The translations under genes were made by a program, and so were the position numbers. Shown here piece by piece: positions 7,749 through 16,186 of a stretch of DNA of 64,000 nt. The stretch covers positions 248,001 through 312,000 of the forward strand of contig NZ_JAHDYS010000003.1 of assembly GCF_018531195.1 (NCBI RefSeq), read 5' to 3'. Under the pieces are notes generated by a model. The model saw nothing but the letters and a program-made list of their open reading frames with translations. It was not told where the DNA came from and ran no database searches. This stretch comes from Pelotalea chapellei (GTDB taxonomy: Bacteria; Desulfobacterota; Desulfuromonadia; Geobacterales; Pseudopelobacteraceae). Every line of letters starts with the position of its first letter. Positions within the stretch are counted from its first letter, which is position 1.

Positions 7749-10448
7749 TTAGATAGAGTCAAAAGCAGCATGAACAATGGAAATCTGTTCTTGTGCATGC
7801 AGACTGTGAGAACCTGTAGCCGGAGCACATCCCTCCGGACGGCTGACATGTCTTATGACATTACAGCAATCCGACAATTTTTGACGAAGATACGGCAATG
7901 GCCCCATATTTTCCGGTTCTTCCTGTACCCACACAACGGAGGCATCGGAAGGCAATCGCTGCAGAAATTCCTGAAGCAGATCTTTGCGAAACGGATATAG
8001 TTGCTCTATTCTGATAATGGCAACATCATGCGCCTGGCGCTTATCACGCTCCTCCAGCAACTCATAGAAAATCTTTCCGCTGCAGATTAAAATTCGCCGC
8101 ACACCTGCCGGGTCATCTGCATCCATGATCACCTCGGAGAAATGTCCGCCGCAGAAATTATCAAGGCTTGAGATGCAGCGTGGATGCCTCAATAGACTTT
8201 TGGGGGTAAACACTATCAGTGGCTTGCGAAAAGACTGTTTTACTTGGCGGCGCAGGAGGTGAAACATCTGACTGGGAGTGGAGGGGGTGGCAACAAGCAT
8301 GTTCTCCCGGGCACAGAGTTGCAGATAACGTTCGATCCGAGCACTGGAATGTTCCGCCCCCTGGCCTTCGTATCCGTGAGGCAACAGCAGTACCAATCCG
8401 CTTGCCCGCTTCCATTTACTTTCACCACTGGAAATAAACTGGTCAATGATTACCTGCGCACCATTTGCAAAATCACCGAACTGAGCCTCCCACAGTACCA
8501 GTCCTTGTGGACTTTCCAGCGAATAACCATACTCGAACCCAGTCACAGCGAACTCCGAAAGCAAACTGTCCCAAGCTTGAAAACTGGCGATTCCTGTGGA
8601 AACAGCGGTCAGTGGTGCATAGGTATTTTCACTGTTCACGTCATGCAGGACCGCGTGACGGTGATTAAAGGTTCCTCTTCGTGAATCCTGCCCTGAGATC
8701 CGCACCGAGATTCCTTCCTCCAGCAATGTGGCATAGGCCAAAGTTTCGGCAGTCCCCCAATCAATAGCTTGTTCTTTTACCACTGCATCATGCCGTTTTT
8801 GCAGCAACGTGCTGATCTTGGGGTGCAGAGAAAAATCGGGAGGTATCACTGCCAGTCTATCTGCCAGAAGATGCAGTTTTTCAGCAGTTACGCTCGTCTC
8901 CACGCGCATCGGTAAATATTCTCGCTCAATTTGGCTCCAATTATCCAGATAACCACCATCTTCTGCCTGTGGTGGTTTTACATAGGAGGTTTCCAACCGA
9001 TCGTTTACCTTTGTTTCGATTCCACGCACCACATCAGAAGGAATTCCCTCCTCAACAAGCATCTCAGCATAGATTCTGCTGGCAGGCGGTCGATCAACAA
9101 TCTGGCGATACACCAGCGGCTGAGTGAAAGCCGGCTCATCCCCCTCGTTATGCCCACGCCGGCGATAGCAGATTAACTCCACCACCACATCCCGGTTAAA
9201 TGTCTGACGGTATTCAAGAGCCAGCTGCATGACATGCACAGCAGCCTCGGGTGCTTCGCCTTGCACATGAAAAATGGGACATGCTAACATTTTGGCAACA
9301 TCGGTAGCGTAGTGAGTCGAACGAGCATCCTTGGGAAGAGTGGTGAAGCCAATCTGGTTGTTAAGTACGATGTGGAGGGTCCCGCCAGTGCCATATCCTT
9401 CCAATTGGGACATATTCAAGATTTCCATGACACTACCCTGCCCCGCAAAGGCTGCTTCGCCATGAACCAGTACCGGAAGAACCTGTAACATCCCATGAGA
9501 GCCAATTCTGTCCTGAATGGCGCGGCACTTGCCTTCAACCACAGAATTAACAGCTTCAAGATGGCTGGGATTGGCGGCCAGAGTCAAATGTACCGTATGA
9601 TCACCCAAAAGCATATCTTTGGAATAACCACGATGATACTTGACATCGCCATCGCCTGGCAAACCGACCGAATCGGTGTCCCGAAATTCTGCAAAAATAT
9701 TCTCGTAAGGCTTGCCGAAGATATGAGTCAGTACATTCAAGCGTCCGCGGTGGGACATCCCCATCACCACATGTTCGATTCCATGGCCAGGACACCACTG
9801 CACCACTGTATCAAGTGCAGGAATAAGTACTTCACCACCCTCAAGAGAAAAACGTTTCTGGCCTGCAAACCGTCGATGCAGGAATGATTCGAACAGTGTG
9901 GCCTCCTGAAGTTTTTCCAGGATATGAAGTCTGTTCGCTACAGAGAAGGTGGCGCGGTTATTGGACGGCTCCATCCGATCAATCAGCCACTGCCGTTCAT
10001 CCGGATCCTGAATGTGCATGAACTCAACACCGATTTCCCGACAGTAGGTTTCGTGGAGGGTAGAGACAATTTCACGCAATGTGGCAGTTGGGTTCATGAA
10101 GCGGCGGGTGGCAAATACACTTTCCATATCGGATTCATTCAGACCAAAAGCCTCTAGAGACAGCAAGGGATGGCTCAGCAGGCAAGGGGAAAGGGGATCG
10201 ATACAGGCCAGTAAATGACCTATATCTCGATAGCGATATATGAGGGATTGTACGGCAGAATGCTTCAGCGCCTGCTCTTGGAGTAACGATTCTGAACATT
10301 CGACTGATTCAGCAAGGTGGAACCCACAAAAAAAAGCCTGCCAATCCGGAGAAACAGATGCCGGATCTTTACACCATTCATTGTAGAGAGACTCAATCCA
10401 GTCACCGGAAAGGTTGGCAATAAATGCACTATCTATGGGTGTACTCAT
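7749..10448 (-). CDS. sucA: 2-oxoglutarate dehydrogenase E1 component
   Basis: An 899-residue thiamine-diphosphate E1o. The N-terminal OGDH motif is present (WIESLYNEWCKDPASVSPDW), followed by the core MGMSHRGRLNVL, GDVKYHRG and the ThDP-binding stretch with LNNQIGFTT. The C-terminal half has the transketolase pyrimidine-type region (SGQDSRRGTFNHRHAV) and EPENMGP. It decarboxylates 2-oxoglutarate and loads the succinyl group on the E2 lipoyl domain. No sucB or lpd lies next to it in this window: downstream is the receiver-like membrane protein 90 bases away. A ferredoxin-linked enzyme for the same substrate (korDABC) lies about 600 bases upstream, so the two routes may be used in different conditions or directions. 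Confidence 0.95.
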   Translation of the reverse strand: MSTPIDSAFIANLSGDWIESLYNEWCKDPASVSPDWQAFFCGFHLAESVECSESLLQEQALKHSAVQSLIYRYRDIGHLLACIDPLSPCLLSHPLLSLEAFGLNESDMESVFATRRFMNPTATLREIVSTLHETYCREIGVEFMHIQDPDERQWLIDRMEPSNNRATFSVANRLHILEKLQEATLFESFLHRRFAGQKRFSLEGGEVLIPALDTVVQWCPGHGIEHVVMGMSHRGRLNVLTHIFGKPYENIFAEFRDTDSVGLPGDGDVKYHRGYSKDMLLGDHTVHLTLAANPSHLEAVNSVVEGKCRAIQDRIGSHGMLQVLPVLVHGEAAFAGQGSVMEILNMSQLEGYGTGGTLHIVLNNQIGFTTLPKDARSTHYATDVAKMLACPIFHVQGEAPEAAVHVMQLALEYRQTFNRDVVVELICYRRRGHNEGDEPAFTQPLVYRQIVDRPPASRIYAEMLVEEGIPSDVVRGIETKVNDRLETSYVKPPQAEDGGYLDNWSQIEREYLPMRVETSVTAEKLHLLADRLAVIPPDFSLHPKISTLLQKRHDAVVKEQAIDWGTAETLAYATLLEEGISVRISGQDSRRGTFNHRHAVLHDVNSENTYAPLTAVSTGIASFQAWDSLLSEFAVTGFEYGYSLESPQGLVLWEAQFGDFANGAQVIIDQFISSGESKWKRASGLVLLLPHGYEGQGAEHSSARIERYLQLCARENMLVATPSTPSQMFHLLRRQVKQSFRKPLIVFTPKSLLRHPRCISSLDNFCGGHFSEVIMDADDPAGVRRILICSGKIFYELLEERDKRQAHDVAIIRIEQLYPFRKDLLQEFLQRLPSDASVVWVQEEPENMGPLPYLRQKLSDCCNVIRHVSRPEGCAPATGSHSLHAQEQISIVHAAFDSI

Positions 10449-10473
10449 GGAAGACCTGCCATAGCGTATTTAA

Positions 10474-10504
10474 CTGATTTCCGTCCGGAGTTCCGGATGG
10501 AAAC
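10474..10504. repeat. Imperfect palindrome, copy of a dispersed intergenic element
   Basis: GTCCGGAGTTCCGGAT sits in an inverted arrangement ending GGAAACT. A very similar palindrome (CATCCGG-AAACT-CCGGATG followed by GAAACT) occurs at 13558-13588 next to korA. It lies just upstream of sucA and could form a hairpin in its leader. Function unknown. Confidence 0.5.
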
Positions 10505-10600
10505 TAACTAACGAGACTATCACAACTAGAGTTTACTCTGAAAAAAAATATGGGCAGCAGGCAAGATGACCAGGCAGCGGCACAGGCATTGTTCGACATG

Positions 10601-10628
10601 TTGACATTCCTTCGCCCTCTTCTATGCT
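10601..10628 (+). promoter_or_regulatory. Sigma-70-type promoter for the small broken gene
   Basis: A consensus -35 TTGACA (10601-10606) and a -10 TATGCT (10623-10628) are separated by 16 bases, 36 bases before the ATG of the small gene. The remainder of 10449-10600 shows only the palindrome described separately. Confidence 0.6.
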
Positions 10629-10663
10629 TTTATAAACACCAACCATATAAAGGGAGGTCTGAC

Positions 10664-10869
10664 ATGACAGAAAAACTGAAAACAAAGACTATGATCTGAT
10701 CAGCGTCATCTACAATGCCTCACAAGCTACAGAAACCTGTAGCCAATACATCAAGGATGCTGAAAAAGAAAGGGATCAGGAGGTAAAACAGTTTTTCAAT
10801 GAAGTAATGGAAACCAACTCCAACCTGGTCCAGCGCGGCAAGCAACTGCTGAAAAACCGTCTGCAATAG
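10664..10869 (+). pseudogene. Small conserved-looking gene with a one-base frameshift
   Basis: A strong RBS (GGGAGG) and ATG start a reading frame that stops after 11 codons (ATG ACA GAA AAA CTG ... TGA). A one-base shift at the A5 run (10671-10675) opens a clean frame to the TAG at 10867: the product would be about 68 residues, MTEKTENKDYDLISV followed by YNASQATETCSQYI and a charged helical C-terminus ending RGKQLLKNRLQ. Six A instead of five would restore it. A good promoter and a terminator frame it. It could be a recent mutation, a sequencing error, or slippage-controlled expression. The protein looks like a short helical bundle; no family is assigned. Confidence 0.6.
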
Positions 10870-10910
10870 AGATAGTAATGTAGTAGCAGACTCTACTTGC
10901 AGATAAAAAA

Positions 10911-10949
10911 AAGGGCTTACAGATTTATTTCTGTAAGCCCTTGTTTTTT
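10911..10949. terminator. Bidirectional terminator between the small gene and tRNA-Gln
   Basis: A perfect 12-bp stem (AAGGGCTTACAG / CTGTAAGCCCTT) with an 8-base loop has a T run on the right and an A run on the left. It serves the rightward small gene and the leftward tRNA-Gln. Confidence 0.9.
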
Positions 10950-10950
10950 A

Positions 10951-11024
10951 TGGCTGGGGTACCAGGATTCGAACCTAGAGTGACGGAGTCAGAGTCCGTT
11001 GCCTTACCATTTGGCGATACCCCA
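10951..11024 (-). tRNA. tRNA-Gln (anticodon CTG)
   Basis: The leftward strand folds as a full cloverleaf: TGGGGTA acceptor start, D arm with AAATGGTAAGGC, anticodon arm ACGGA-CTCTGAC-TCCGT with anticodon CTG, T arm GGTTCGAATCC and an encoded CCA. The 5' TGGGGTATCGCCAA is shared with other bacterial tRNA-Gln genes. Confidence 0.95.
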
Positions 11025-11075
11025 ATAAAGTGAACCGGTTTTATAGCAAATCATGCTGATATTCGTCAAGCTCTT

Positions 11076-11618
11076 TTAGACCAACGCCGCAGCGGCGCCC
11101 GCTTCCATGGCTTTTATATTTGCCGGTATCAGCCGATGATTACGTTCTGGAAGCGCTTTTTTAAGCGCCTCTCCCATAGAGGCGAGCGACAGTGCGCCAG
11201 TTGCAGCACCATATGCGCCACAGGCGACCATATTGACCATGCGCACATCTCCCAGATCGAGGGCGATCTGGTTCATCGGAACCTTGATGATCCGGACATC
11301 TGGAAGGTCGAGAGTCGTACTGTCAACGAGGGTCGAATTAACAACACAGACACCACCAGGCTTTATTTTTGCGGCATATTTATCGAATGAAAGCTGGTTG
11401 AGAATCAGAGCGACCGAGGGATGACCCACAACGGGCGAACCGGTGTCGCCTTCGGCAAAAACTATCGTGCACATGGCTGAACCGCCACGCTTTTCTACAC
11501 CGTAGGCAGGAAAGAACGAGACGTTGTTGCCTTCGTGGATAGCAGCGTAGGACAGCAGGTTGCCGGCAAGCAGAACTCCTTGGCCGCCGTAACCGGATAT
11601 GAAAACATCATGACGCAT
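11076..11618 (-). CDS. korC: 2-oxoglutarate:ferredoxin oxidoreductase, gamma subunit
   Basis: A 180-residue gamma-type subunit (POR family) with the opening GYGGQGVLLAGNLLSYAA and YGVEKRGGSAMCT, which are typical of KorC/PorG. It completes the oxidoreductase that converts 2-oxoglutarate and CoA to succinyl-CoA with reduced ferredoxin, or the reverse carboxylation. It is the last gene of korDABC, 14 bases after korB, with RBS AGGAGTCTCCC. The substrate is inferred from the four-gene organisation; a related 2-oxoacid such as a branched-chain oxoacid cannot be excluded. Confidence 0.88.
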   Translation of the reverse strand: MRHDVFISGYGGQGVLLAGNLLSYAAIHEGNNVSFFPAYGVEKRGGSAMCTIVFAEGDTGSPVVGHPSVALILNQLSFDKYAAKIKPGGVCVVNSTLVDSTTLDLPDVRIIKVPMNQIALDLGDVRMVNMVACGAYGAATGALSLASMGEALKKALPERNHRLIPANIKAMEAGAAAALV

Positions 11619-11632
11619 GGGAGACTCCTGAT

Positions 11633-12376
11633 CTACAGATTTGCAGTGTTGCGATACACGCCCAACGGGAAGTAAGGAACCATCTCATCTCCAACCCGTT
11701 GATTGGCTGCCAGCGGATTCATTCCCCAATTGGTGGGACACGCGGCCAGGACTTCAATGAACGCAAAGCCCTTTTTCTCCACCTGATAACGAAAAGCAGT
11801 CTTCATCAACTTCTTTGCCTGCATGACATTTTTGGGGCTATTCACTGCCACCCGGGCAGAAAAACCGACTCCTTCCAGCTGAGCCAATAGTTCTGCCATG
11901 CGAATGGGGTAACCATCCTTGCTATGATCTCGGCCATAGGGGGAGGTGGATGTTTTCTGCCCGACCATTGTGGTGGGCGCCATTTGTCCTCCGGTCATGC
12001 CGTAGGTCGTGTTGTTGACGAAAATGACGGTAATGTCTTCACCACGGTTGGCAGCATGTATGATCTCCGCAGTGCCAATAGCAGCCAGGTCACCATCACC
12101 CTGATAGCTGAACACGATTCTGTCGGGGCGGGCACGTTTGGCACCCGTAGCAACAGCCGGGGCCCGGCCATGGGGCGCTTCGATCACATCGACATCAAAA
12201 TAGCCGTACAGAAATACCGAGCAGCCCACGGAAGCCACTCCGATCGTCTCCCCACGCACTCCGAATTCATCCATGGCCTCGGCCGCCAACCGGTGAACAC
12301 TGCCGTGATGGCAGCCGGGGCAAAAATGGGTTTGAATGTCTTTCAGGCTCTCGGGCCTACTGAATACCTGTTTCAT
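11633..12376 (-). CDS. korB: 2-oxoglutarate:ferredoxin oxidoreductase, beta subunit (ThDP-binding)
   Basis: A 247-residue beta subunit. [13 protein letters not shown] is the N-terminal Cys motif; the ThDP/Mg site follows as [13 protein letters not shown] and [17 protein letters not shown]. The C-terminus contains [10 protein letters not shown]. It carries the thiamine-dependent active site. Position between korA and korC in the leftward operon fits. RBS CGAGG precedes the ATG. Confidence 0.92.
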   Translation of the reverse strand: MKQVFSRPESLKDIQTHFCPGCHHGSVHRLAAEAMDEFGVRGETIGVASVGCSVFLYGYFDVDVIEAPHGRAPAVATGAKRARPDRIVFSYQGDGDLAAIGTAEIIHAANRGEDITVIFVNNTTYGMTGGQMAPTTMVGQKTSTSPYGRDHSKDGYPIRMAELLAQLEGVGFSARVAVNSPKNVMQAKKLMKTAFRYQVEKKGFAFIEVLAACPTNWGMNPLAANQRVGDEMVPYFPLGVYRNTANL

Positions 12377-12458
12377 TATAAAACCTCGAAATGGGGACCA
12401 GGGACGAGGGATTGGAGACTAAATCTTACCAACAGCCTCAATTTACCCCGATCCTGAA

Positions 12459-13547
12459 TCAACGTCTGTAGTTTTTGGCAATCTGCTCGAACAATTCTTC
12501 CGGGGTGGGCAGGGAGCCGGCTCCCGGAGGGCGGCCATAGAAATCAACCTCAGTATCACGTGCCACGGAGAGGCGCACATCATCCACCATCTGGCCTGTA
12601 CTGAGCTCAATGTCCAGGAAGCGTTTACAACGTGTGGACAGATCGGCGTAGGCTTTAGACGGAAACGGAAACAGTGTAATGGGGCGCAACAGGCCCACCT
12701 GCATACCCTCGGCACGCGCCATAGCAACGGCTGTACGTGCGATACGGGCCACGGAACCGAAAGCGGTTACAATAAGAGTTGCATCGTCAGTCTGCAGCTC
12801 TTCCCAGCGACACTCTGCATCAGCCAGTTCCTGATAGCGTGCATGCATCTTCCAGTGATGTGCCTCCATCTCACCATCTCCCAGTTTGAGAGATTTGACC
12901 ACCTGTTGCAGTTGCCCCTCCCCTCTTCCACGAACCGCCCAATCCTTGGCGGGGAGTGTGGCGACAGGGCGTGGATTTGCAACCAGGGATTCCTTCATCT
13001 GCCCGATCACAGAGTCTGCCAGAACCATGGCTGGGATGCGGTATATATCAGACAGGTCAAAGGCCAGCATGGTAAGGTCGTACATCTCCTGCACCGAAGC
13101 CGGGGCAAGCACGATAATGCGGTAACCGCCATGTCCGCCGCCACGGGTAGCCTGCCAGTAATCTGCCTGGGAAGCATCGATACCGCCAAGCCCGGGACCC
13201 TGGCGCATGATATCGACAATCACGCCAGGCAGTTCCGAACCGGCCATATAGGAAATACCCTCCTGCTTCAAGGAAATGCCCGGACCCGATGAAGAGGTCA
13301 TGCAGCGCACTCCGGTGGCCGAAGCCCCCAGCAACATGTTGATCGCGCCAATTTCGCTTTCAGCCTGAATGAACTCACCACCCAGGCGAGGCAGCTCACG
13401 AGAGAGGTACTCGGGAATATCGCTTTGTGGGGTAATTGGATACCCGAAATAATAGCGGCAGCCCGCCTCGACCGAGGCCATGGCAACTGCTTCGTTCCCT
13501 TTGACAAAAAGTTTCGTAGACAATCCCGCCTCCATCTGAATACTCAT
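12459..13547 (-). CDS. korA: 2-oxoglutarate:ferredoxin oxidoreductase, alpha subunit
   Basis: A 362-residue alpha subunit with the pyruvate:ferredoxin oxidoreductase fold: KGNEAVAMASVEAGCRYYFGYPITPQ is split here as KGNEAVAM, GCRYYFGYPITPQSD, and later TSSSGPGISLKQEGISY. It pairs with KorB. The start is uncertain: ATG at 13547 has no clear RBS, while GGAGGCGGG lies just before an in-frame TTG at codon 9 that would give LSTKLFVKGNEA, close to the usual family start. The preceding 184 bases hold a dispersed intergenic repeat rather than coding sequence. Confidence 0.92.
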   Translation of the reverse strand: MSIQMEAGLSTKLFVKGNEAVAMASVEAGCRYYFGYPITPQSDIPEYLSRELPRLGGEFIQAESEIGAINMLLGASATGVRCMTSSSGPGISLKQEGISYMAGSELPGVIVDIMRQGPGLGGIDASQADYWQATRGGGHGGYRIIVLAPASVQEMYDLTMLAFDLSDIYRIPAMVLADSVIGQMKESLVANPRPVATLPAKDWAVRGRGEGQLQQVVKSLKLGDGEMEAHHWKMHARYQELADAECRWEELQTDDATLIVTAFGSVARIARTAVAMARAEGMQVGLLRPITLFPFPSKAYADLSTRCKRFLDIELSTGQMVDDVRLSVARDTEVDFYGRPPGAGSLPTPEELFEQIAKNYRR

Positions 13548-13731
13548 TTCTATTTAGTTTCCATCCGGAAACTCCGGATGAGAAACTATTGGTTTCCGAT
13601 TCGGAAAAGAGAGATTTTTTGTCCTGGCAAGGAAATCGAGGGATTGCGCGGAGGCGTACATCGGTACGCCGCACAAGTAAGTCCGAAGATTGACGCCGCC
13701 AGGGCGAAAAAGAACCCTTTCCGGACGAAAA
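13548..13731. repeat. Intergenic multi-hairpin repeat element between korD and korA
   Basis: The interval is full of short palindromes: CATCCGG-AAACT-CCGGATG, CCGATTCGG, and GGCGTAC-ATCG-GTACGCC, and it ends with TTTCCGGACGAAAACT, a variant of the first arm. A related palindrome occurs at 10474-10504. From memory, sequences of this type recur between genes in Geobacter genomes; I cannot check copy number here. It lies inside the kor operon, so it would be transcribed and could affect the korD to korA ratio. Confidence 0.55.
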
Positions 13732-13935
13732 CTATTTAAACACAGTAATGGCCACGTCCGGACACATCTCCGCGCACAATGTGCAGCCGGTGCATTGCGA
13801 TGCATCGGAAAACACAGCAACTGTAAATCCCATGCTGTTGGGTGAATCACTCAACGCGACCAGCTTTTTGGGGCAGGCGATGGTACACAATCCACACCCC
13901 TTGCAGCGAGCTTCATCTATCACGATATGCGGCAT
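13732..13935 (-). CDS. korD: 2-oxoglutarate:ferredoxin oxidoreductase, ferredoxin-like delta subunit
   Basis: A 67-residue protein with two 4Fe-4S motifs, CKGCGLCTIACP and CTGCTLCAEMCP, each with the CxxCxxCxxxCP spacing. It is the first gene of the leftward kor cluster and should carry electrons between the ThDP site and external ferredoxin. RBS AAGGAATGG lies 8 bases before the ATG. Confidence 0.92.
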   Translation of the reverse strand: MPHIVIDEARCKGCGLCTIACPKKLVALSDSPNSMGFTVAVFSDASQCTGCTLCAEMCPDVAITVFK

Positions 13936-14010
13936 AAATGGCCATTCCTTGTCGAAAATTTAAAGAGGTGTTTATATCAGGTTCATCTTTTCAGGTCAAC
14001 ACGCGGAGGG

Positions 14011-14355
14011 CTATTCCCAGAAAATGCCGGTGGGATCCTTCGTAACTTCATCTACCAGCTTTTCTAGTACATCCCTGTTTCTTCCGGTGGGATAAGGTTG
14101 TCGCCTGTTTTTCCTGTCATACCAGTACAGGGTCCAGGTGCAGGCTGTTGGTGAAAATTCGAACTGTGCCACTTTGATATGGTTCCACACCCCAGGATCC
14201 ACAAAAAAAGGCCTCGATTCCACCAGTGTCACTTTGTTGCCGCTGACCGCATATTTCAGTTCAACATTCTCCCCTTTATAAAGGGTGATCCTGTGACTGC
14301 ACAGCCGCTTCAGCAATGTGTTAACGCTCTCTCTCTCGTTGTCAGGCAATGCCAT
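14011..14355 (-). CDS. DUF3024 family protein
   Basis: A 114-residue cytoplasmic protein. The second half carries the DUF3024 pattern: HIKVAQFEFSPTACTWTLYW then DRKNRRQPYP. The family has no known function. It lies 35 bases after the thiamine-binding MTH1187-family gene on the same strand; RBS GAGAAGAG precedes the ATG. Confidence is high for the gene and moderate for the family. Confidence 0.75.
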   Translation of the reverse strand: MALPDNERESVNTLLKRLCSHRITLYKGENVELKYAVSGNKVTLVESRPFFVDPGVWNHIKVAQFEFSPTACTWTLYWYDRKNRRQPYPTGRNRDVLEKLVDEVTKDPTGIFWE

Positions 14356-14390
14356 CTCTTCTCACAATCAGCACCGTTCGGTGATGGAAT

Positions 14391-14687
14391 TCACATCTTT
14401 TCCCTGACACTGTTAACTTTATCTTCCATTGTCTGATACCGATCAGTCCTGGTTCCCAGCTTGATGGTCGTAGTTATGCGTGGACTGCCCATTTCGTGCA
14501 AAGCCTGATGACACCGCTTAATCGCAGCAAATACCTCATCCCAGTTCCCTTCGATATTGGTCCCATATGAATGCAGCGCGACTTTAAGGCCAGCATCAAT
14601 GAGAATTTTTTCGCATGCTGCTATATATGGAGACAAGGAAATCCCCACACCTAGGGGAACTATGCATAAATCAACAAGAACCTTCAT
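14391..14687 (-). CDS. MTH1187/UPF0045 family thiamine-binding protein
   Basis: A 98-residue protein starting MKVLVDLCIVPLGVG, with ISLSPYIAACEKIL, LHSYGTNIEG and GSPRITTTIKLGTRTD, the UPF0045 (DUF77) signature. Members form beta-alpha sandwich tetramers and some bind thiamine or HMP. The ATG at 14687 is chosen because AGAAGGAGTTGTTC sits right before it; a longer in-frame extension to 14723 lacks such a site. Confidence 0.85.
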   Translation of the reverse strand: MKVLVDLCIVPLGVGISLSPYIAACEKILIDAGLKVALHSYGTNIEGNWDEVFAAIKRCHQALHEMGSPRITTTIKLGTRTDRYQTMEDKVNSVREKM

Positions 14688-14798
14688 CTGAACAACTCCT
14701 TCTGATATGTTATTGTGTCTCATTAAAGCAGCAACACGCCGTAAAACACTACATCACCACAAAACACACTCAAGATCAACCATTTCCAAAAAATGAAA

Positions 14799-14830
14799 AA
14801 GCCCACCGTACGATGTCGTACACTGGGCTT
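14799..14830 (-). terminator. Terminator after the PilZ gene
   Basis: A compound stem AAGCCCA / TGGGCTT enclosing GTACGA / TCGTAC is followed leftward by TTTCATTTTTT. It lies 40 bases after the stop of the PilZ gene. Confidence 0.75.
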
Positions 14831-14869
14831 GATAACCACCTCCACAATCTTCAGAAAAACAGCCAGTTT

Positions 14870-15199
14870 TTACGTAATCTGTTCAGGCCTGTCGAAAGAA
14901 ACCGCAAAAGCATCTTCCATGTCCGTGGTATAGCAGGAAAACTGAAGACCTATTTGGGTGGAATGATGTCGGGATACGTTGCACCTGATTTCCCGCAGAC
15001 AGTGATTGATGGTATCAAATAGTTTGATGGTGCATGAATCACCCAAATCAAGGGCATCACCCAGAGAATCGTAGCAGTTGATCATAGCGCCCGATGGAGA
15101 AATATCCTCCAGAAAGCAGACTGTACTTCTTCCATTATGACTCAAGACCAATTTCTCGTAACTCTTGATCCTTTCACCCTGTCTGCGCGAACAGCTCAT
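14870..15199 (-). CDS. Small PilZ-domain protein (likely c-di-GMP binding)
   Basis: A 109-residue single-domain PilZ protein. RRQGERIKSYEKL supplies the N-terminal arginine motif and DISPSGAMINC the D/NxSxxG motif, followed by the beta barrel. It probably acts as a c-di-GMP receptor adapter. It is monocistronic with its own terminator. Partner unknown. Confidence 0.85.
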   Translation of the reverse strand: MSCSRRQGERIKSYEKLVLSHNGRSTVCFLEDISPSGAMINCYDSLGDALDLGDSCTIKLFDTINHCLREIRCNVSRHHSTQIGLQFSCYTTDMEDAFAVSFDRPEQIT

Positions 15200-15315
15200 G
15201 TGAACCTCCTGTGGTGCCTGAACTAACCGCTATCTCCAGTGCTGCCGTCTCAGGCAATTATCCCACACTGCGGTGCAAAGGCAAGGCTCACTGGCCCATC
15301 AACAGCACACTCACC

Positions 15316-16164
15316 CTACCCTTTGCCCATTAGACCGCGAATGGCGGCCGGCAGATCTGACGGCAAAATTACCAGTTTCGCATTCGGGGATGTGGCAATC
15401 TTCTGCAAGGTATTGATGTAGCGATCCCCCAGCAGGAACACAGCCGGAAGATCTTTGTCCTGAATCGCTTCGCTGATATCTCCAATAGCCTTGGCTGAAG
15501 CCTCCGCTAGCCTGATCTGCGCCTCTGCCTCACGCTTGGCAGCCTCCAGCCTTCCCTCAGCCTCACGGATAGTGGCTTCGCGCTTACCTTCCGCTTCCAG
15601 AATGGTGGCCTGTTTGAACCGATCTGCGCTGGCCTGCTGCTCCATGGCCCGCTGCATTGATTCCGATGGCTTGATATCCTGAATTTCAACGGACTGTACG
15701 TAGATACCCCAGGCAGCAACCTCCTTGGAGATATTGTCCTGCAATTTGGCCTTGATGTGCTCTCGCTCGGAAAGGGCGCTATTCAGGTCCATCTGCCCAA
15801 TGATGGCACGCAGCGATGTCATGACCAAGTTCTGGATGGCATACTCGTAGTTCTGGATTTCATACACCGCACGGGTCGGATCGGTGACTTTGATGAAGGC
15901 GATGGCGTTGGTGATGATCACGGCATTATCCTTGGTGATCACCTCCTGTGCGCCAACGGACAGCACATCCCCCTTGGTGGAAACGCGATAGGCAACAACA
16001 TCGATGTACGGAATGATGAAATTAAGTCCCGGCTTCAGGGTTGAGTGATACTTCCCCAGTCGTTCGACAATCCATTCCTGACCCTGGGGCACTGTCTTAA
16101 CCCCGGCAAAAAGAGTTGCGGCAACAACAACCAATAAAACACCAAAAATTATTATTCCCGGCAT
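15316..16164 (-). CDS. SPFH/Band 7 membrane protein (stomatin-like, QmcA type)
   Basis: A 282-residue protein: an N-terminal membrane anchor (IIFGVLLVVVAATLFAG), the SPFH domain (VPQGQEWIVERLGKYHSTL, PGLNFIIPYID) and a long Ala/Glu-rich coiled coil (EAEGKREATIREAEGR). The upstream NfeD-family gene ends 22 bases before it, the usual SPFH-NfeD partnership in membrane microdomains. RBS GGAGGAGGC before the ATG. Confidence 0.9.
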   Translation of the reverse strand: MPGIIIFGVLLVVVAATLFAGVKTVPQGQEWIVERLGKYHSTLKPGLNFIIPYIDVVAYRVSTKGDVLSVGAQEVITKDNAVIITNAIAFIKVTDPTRAVYEIQNYEYAIQNLVMTSLRAIIGQMDLNSALSEREHIKAKLQDNISKEVAAWGIYVQSVEIQDIKPSESMQRAMEQQASADRFKQATILEAEGKREATIREAEGRLEAAKREAEAQIRLAEASAKAIGDISEAIQDKDLPAVFLLGDRYINTLQKIATSPNAKLVILPSDLPAAIRGLMGKG

Positions 16165-16186
16165 ATGCCTCCTCCTGTGGACCTCA

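Noticed and set aside
10671-10675. Programmed -1 frameshift in the small gene
   Set aside because: The A5 run is not a standard X XXY YYZ heptamer in frame and no stimulatory structure follows closely; kept only as a lower-probability option.
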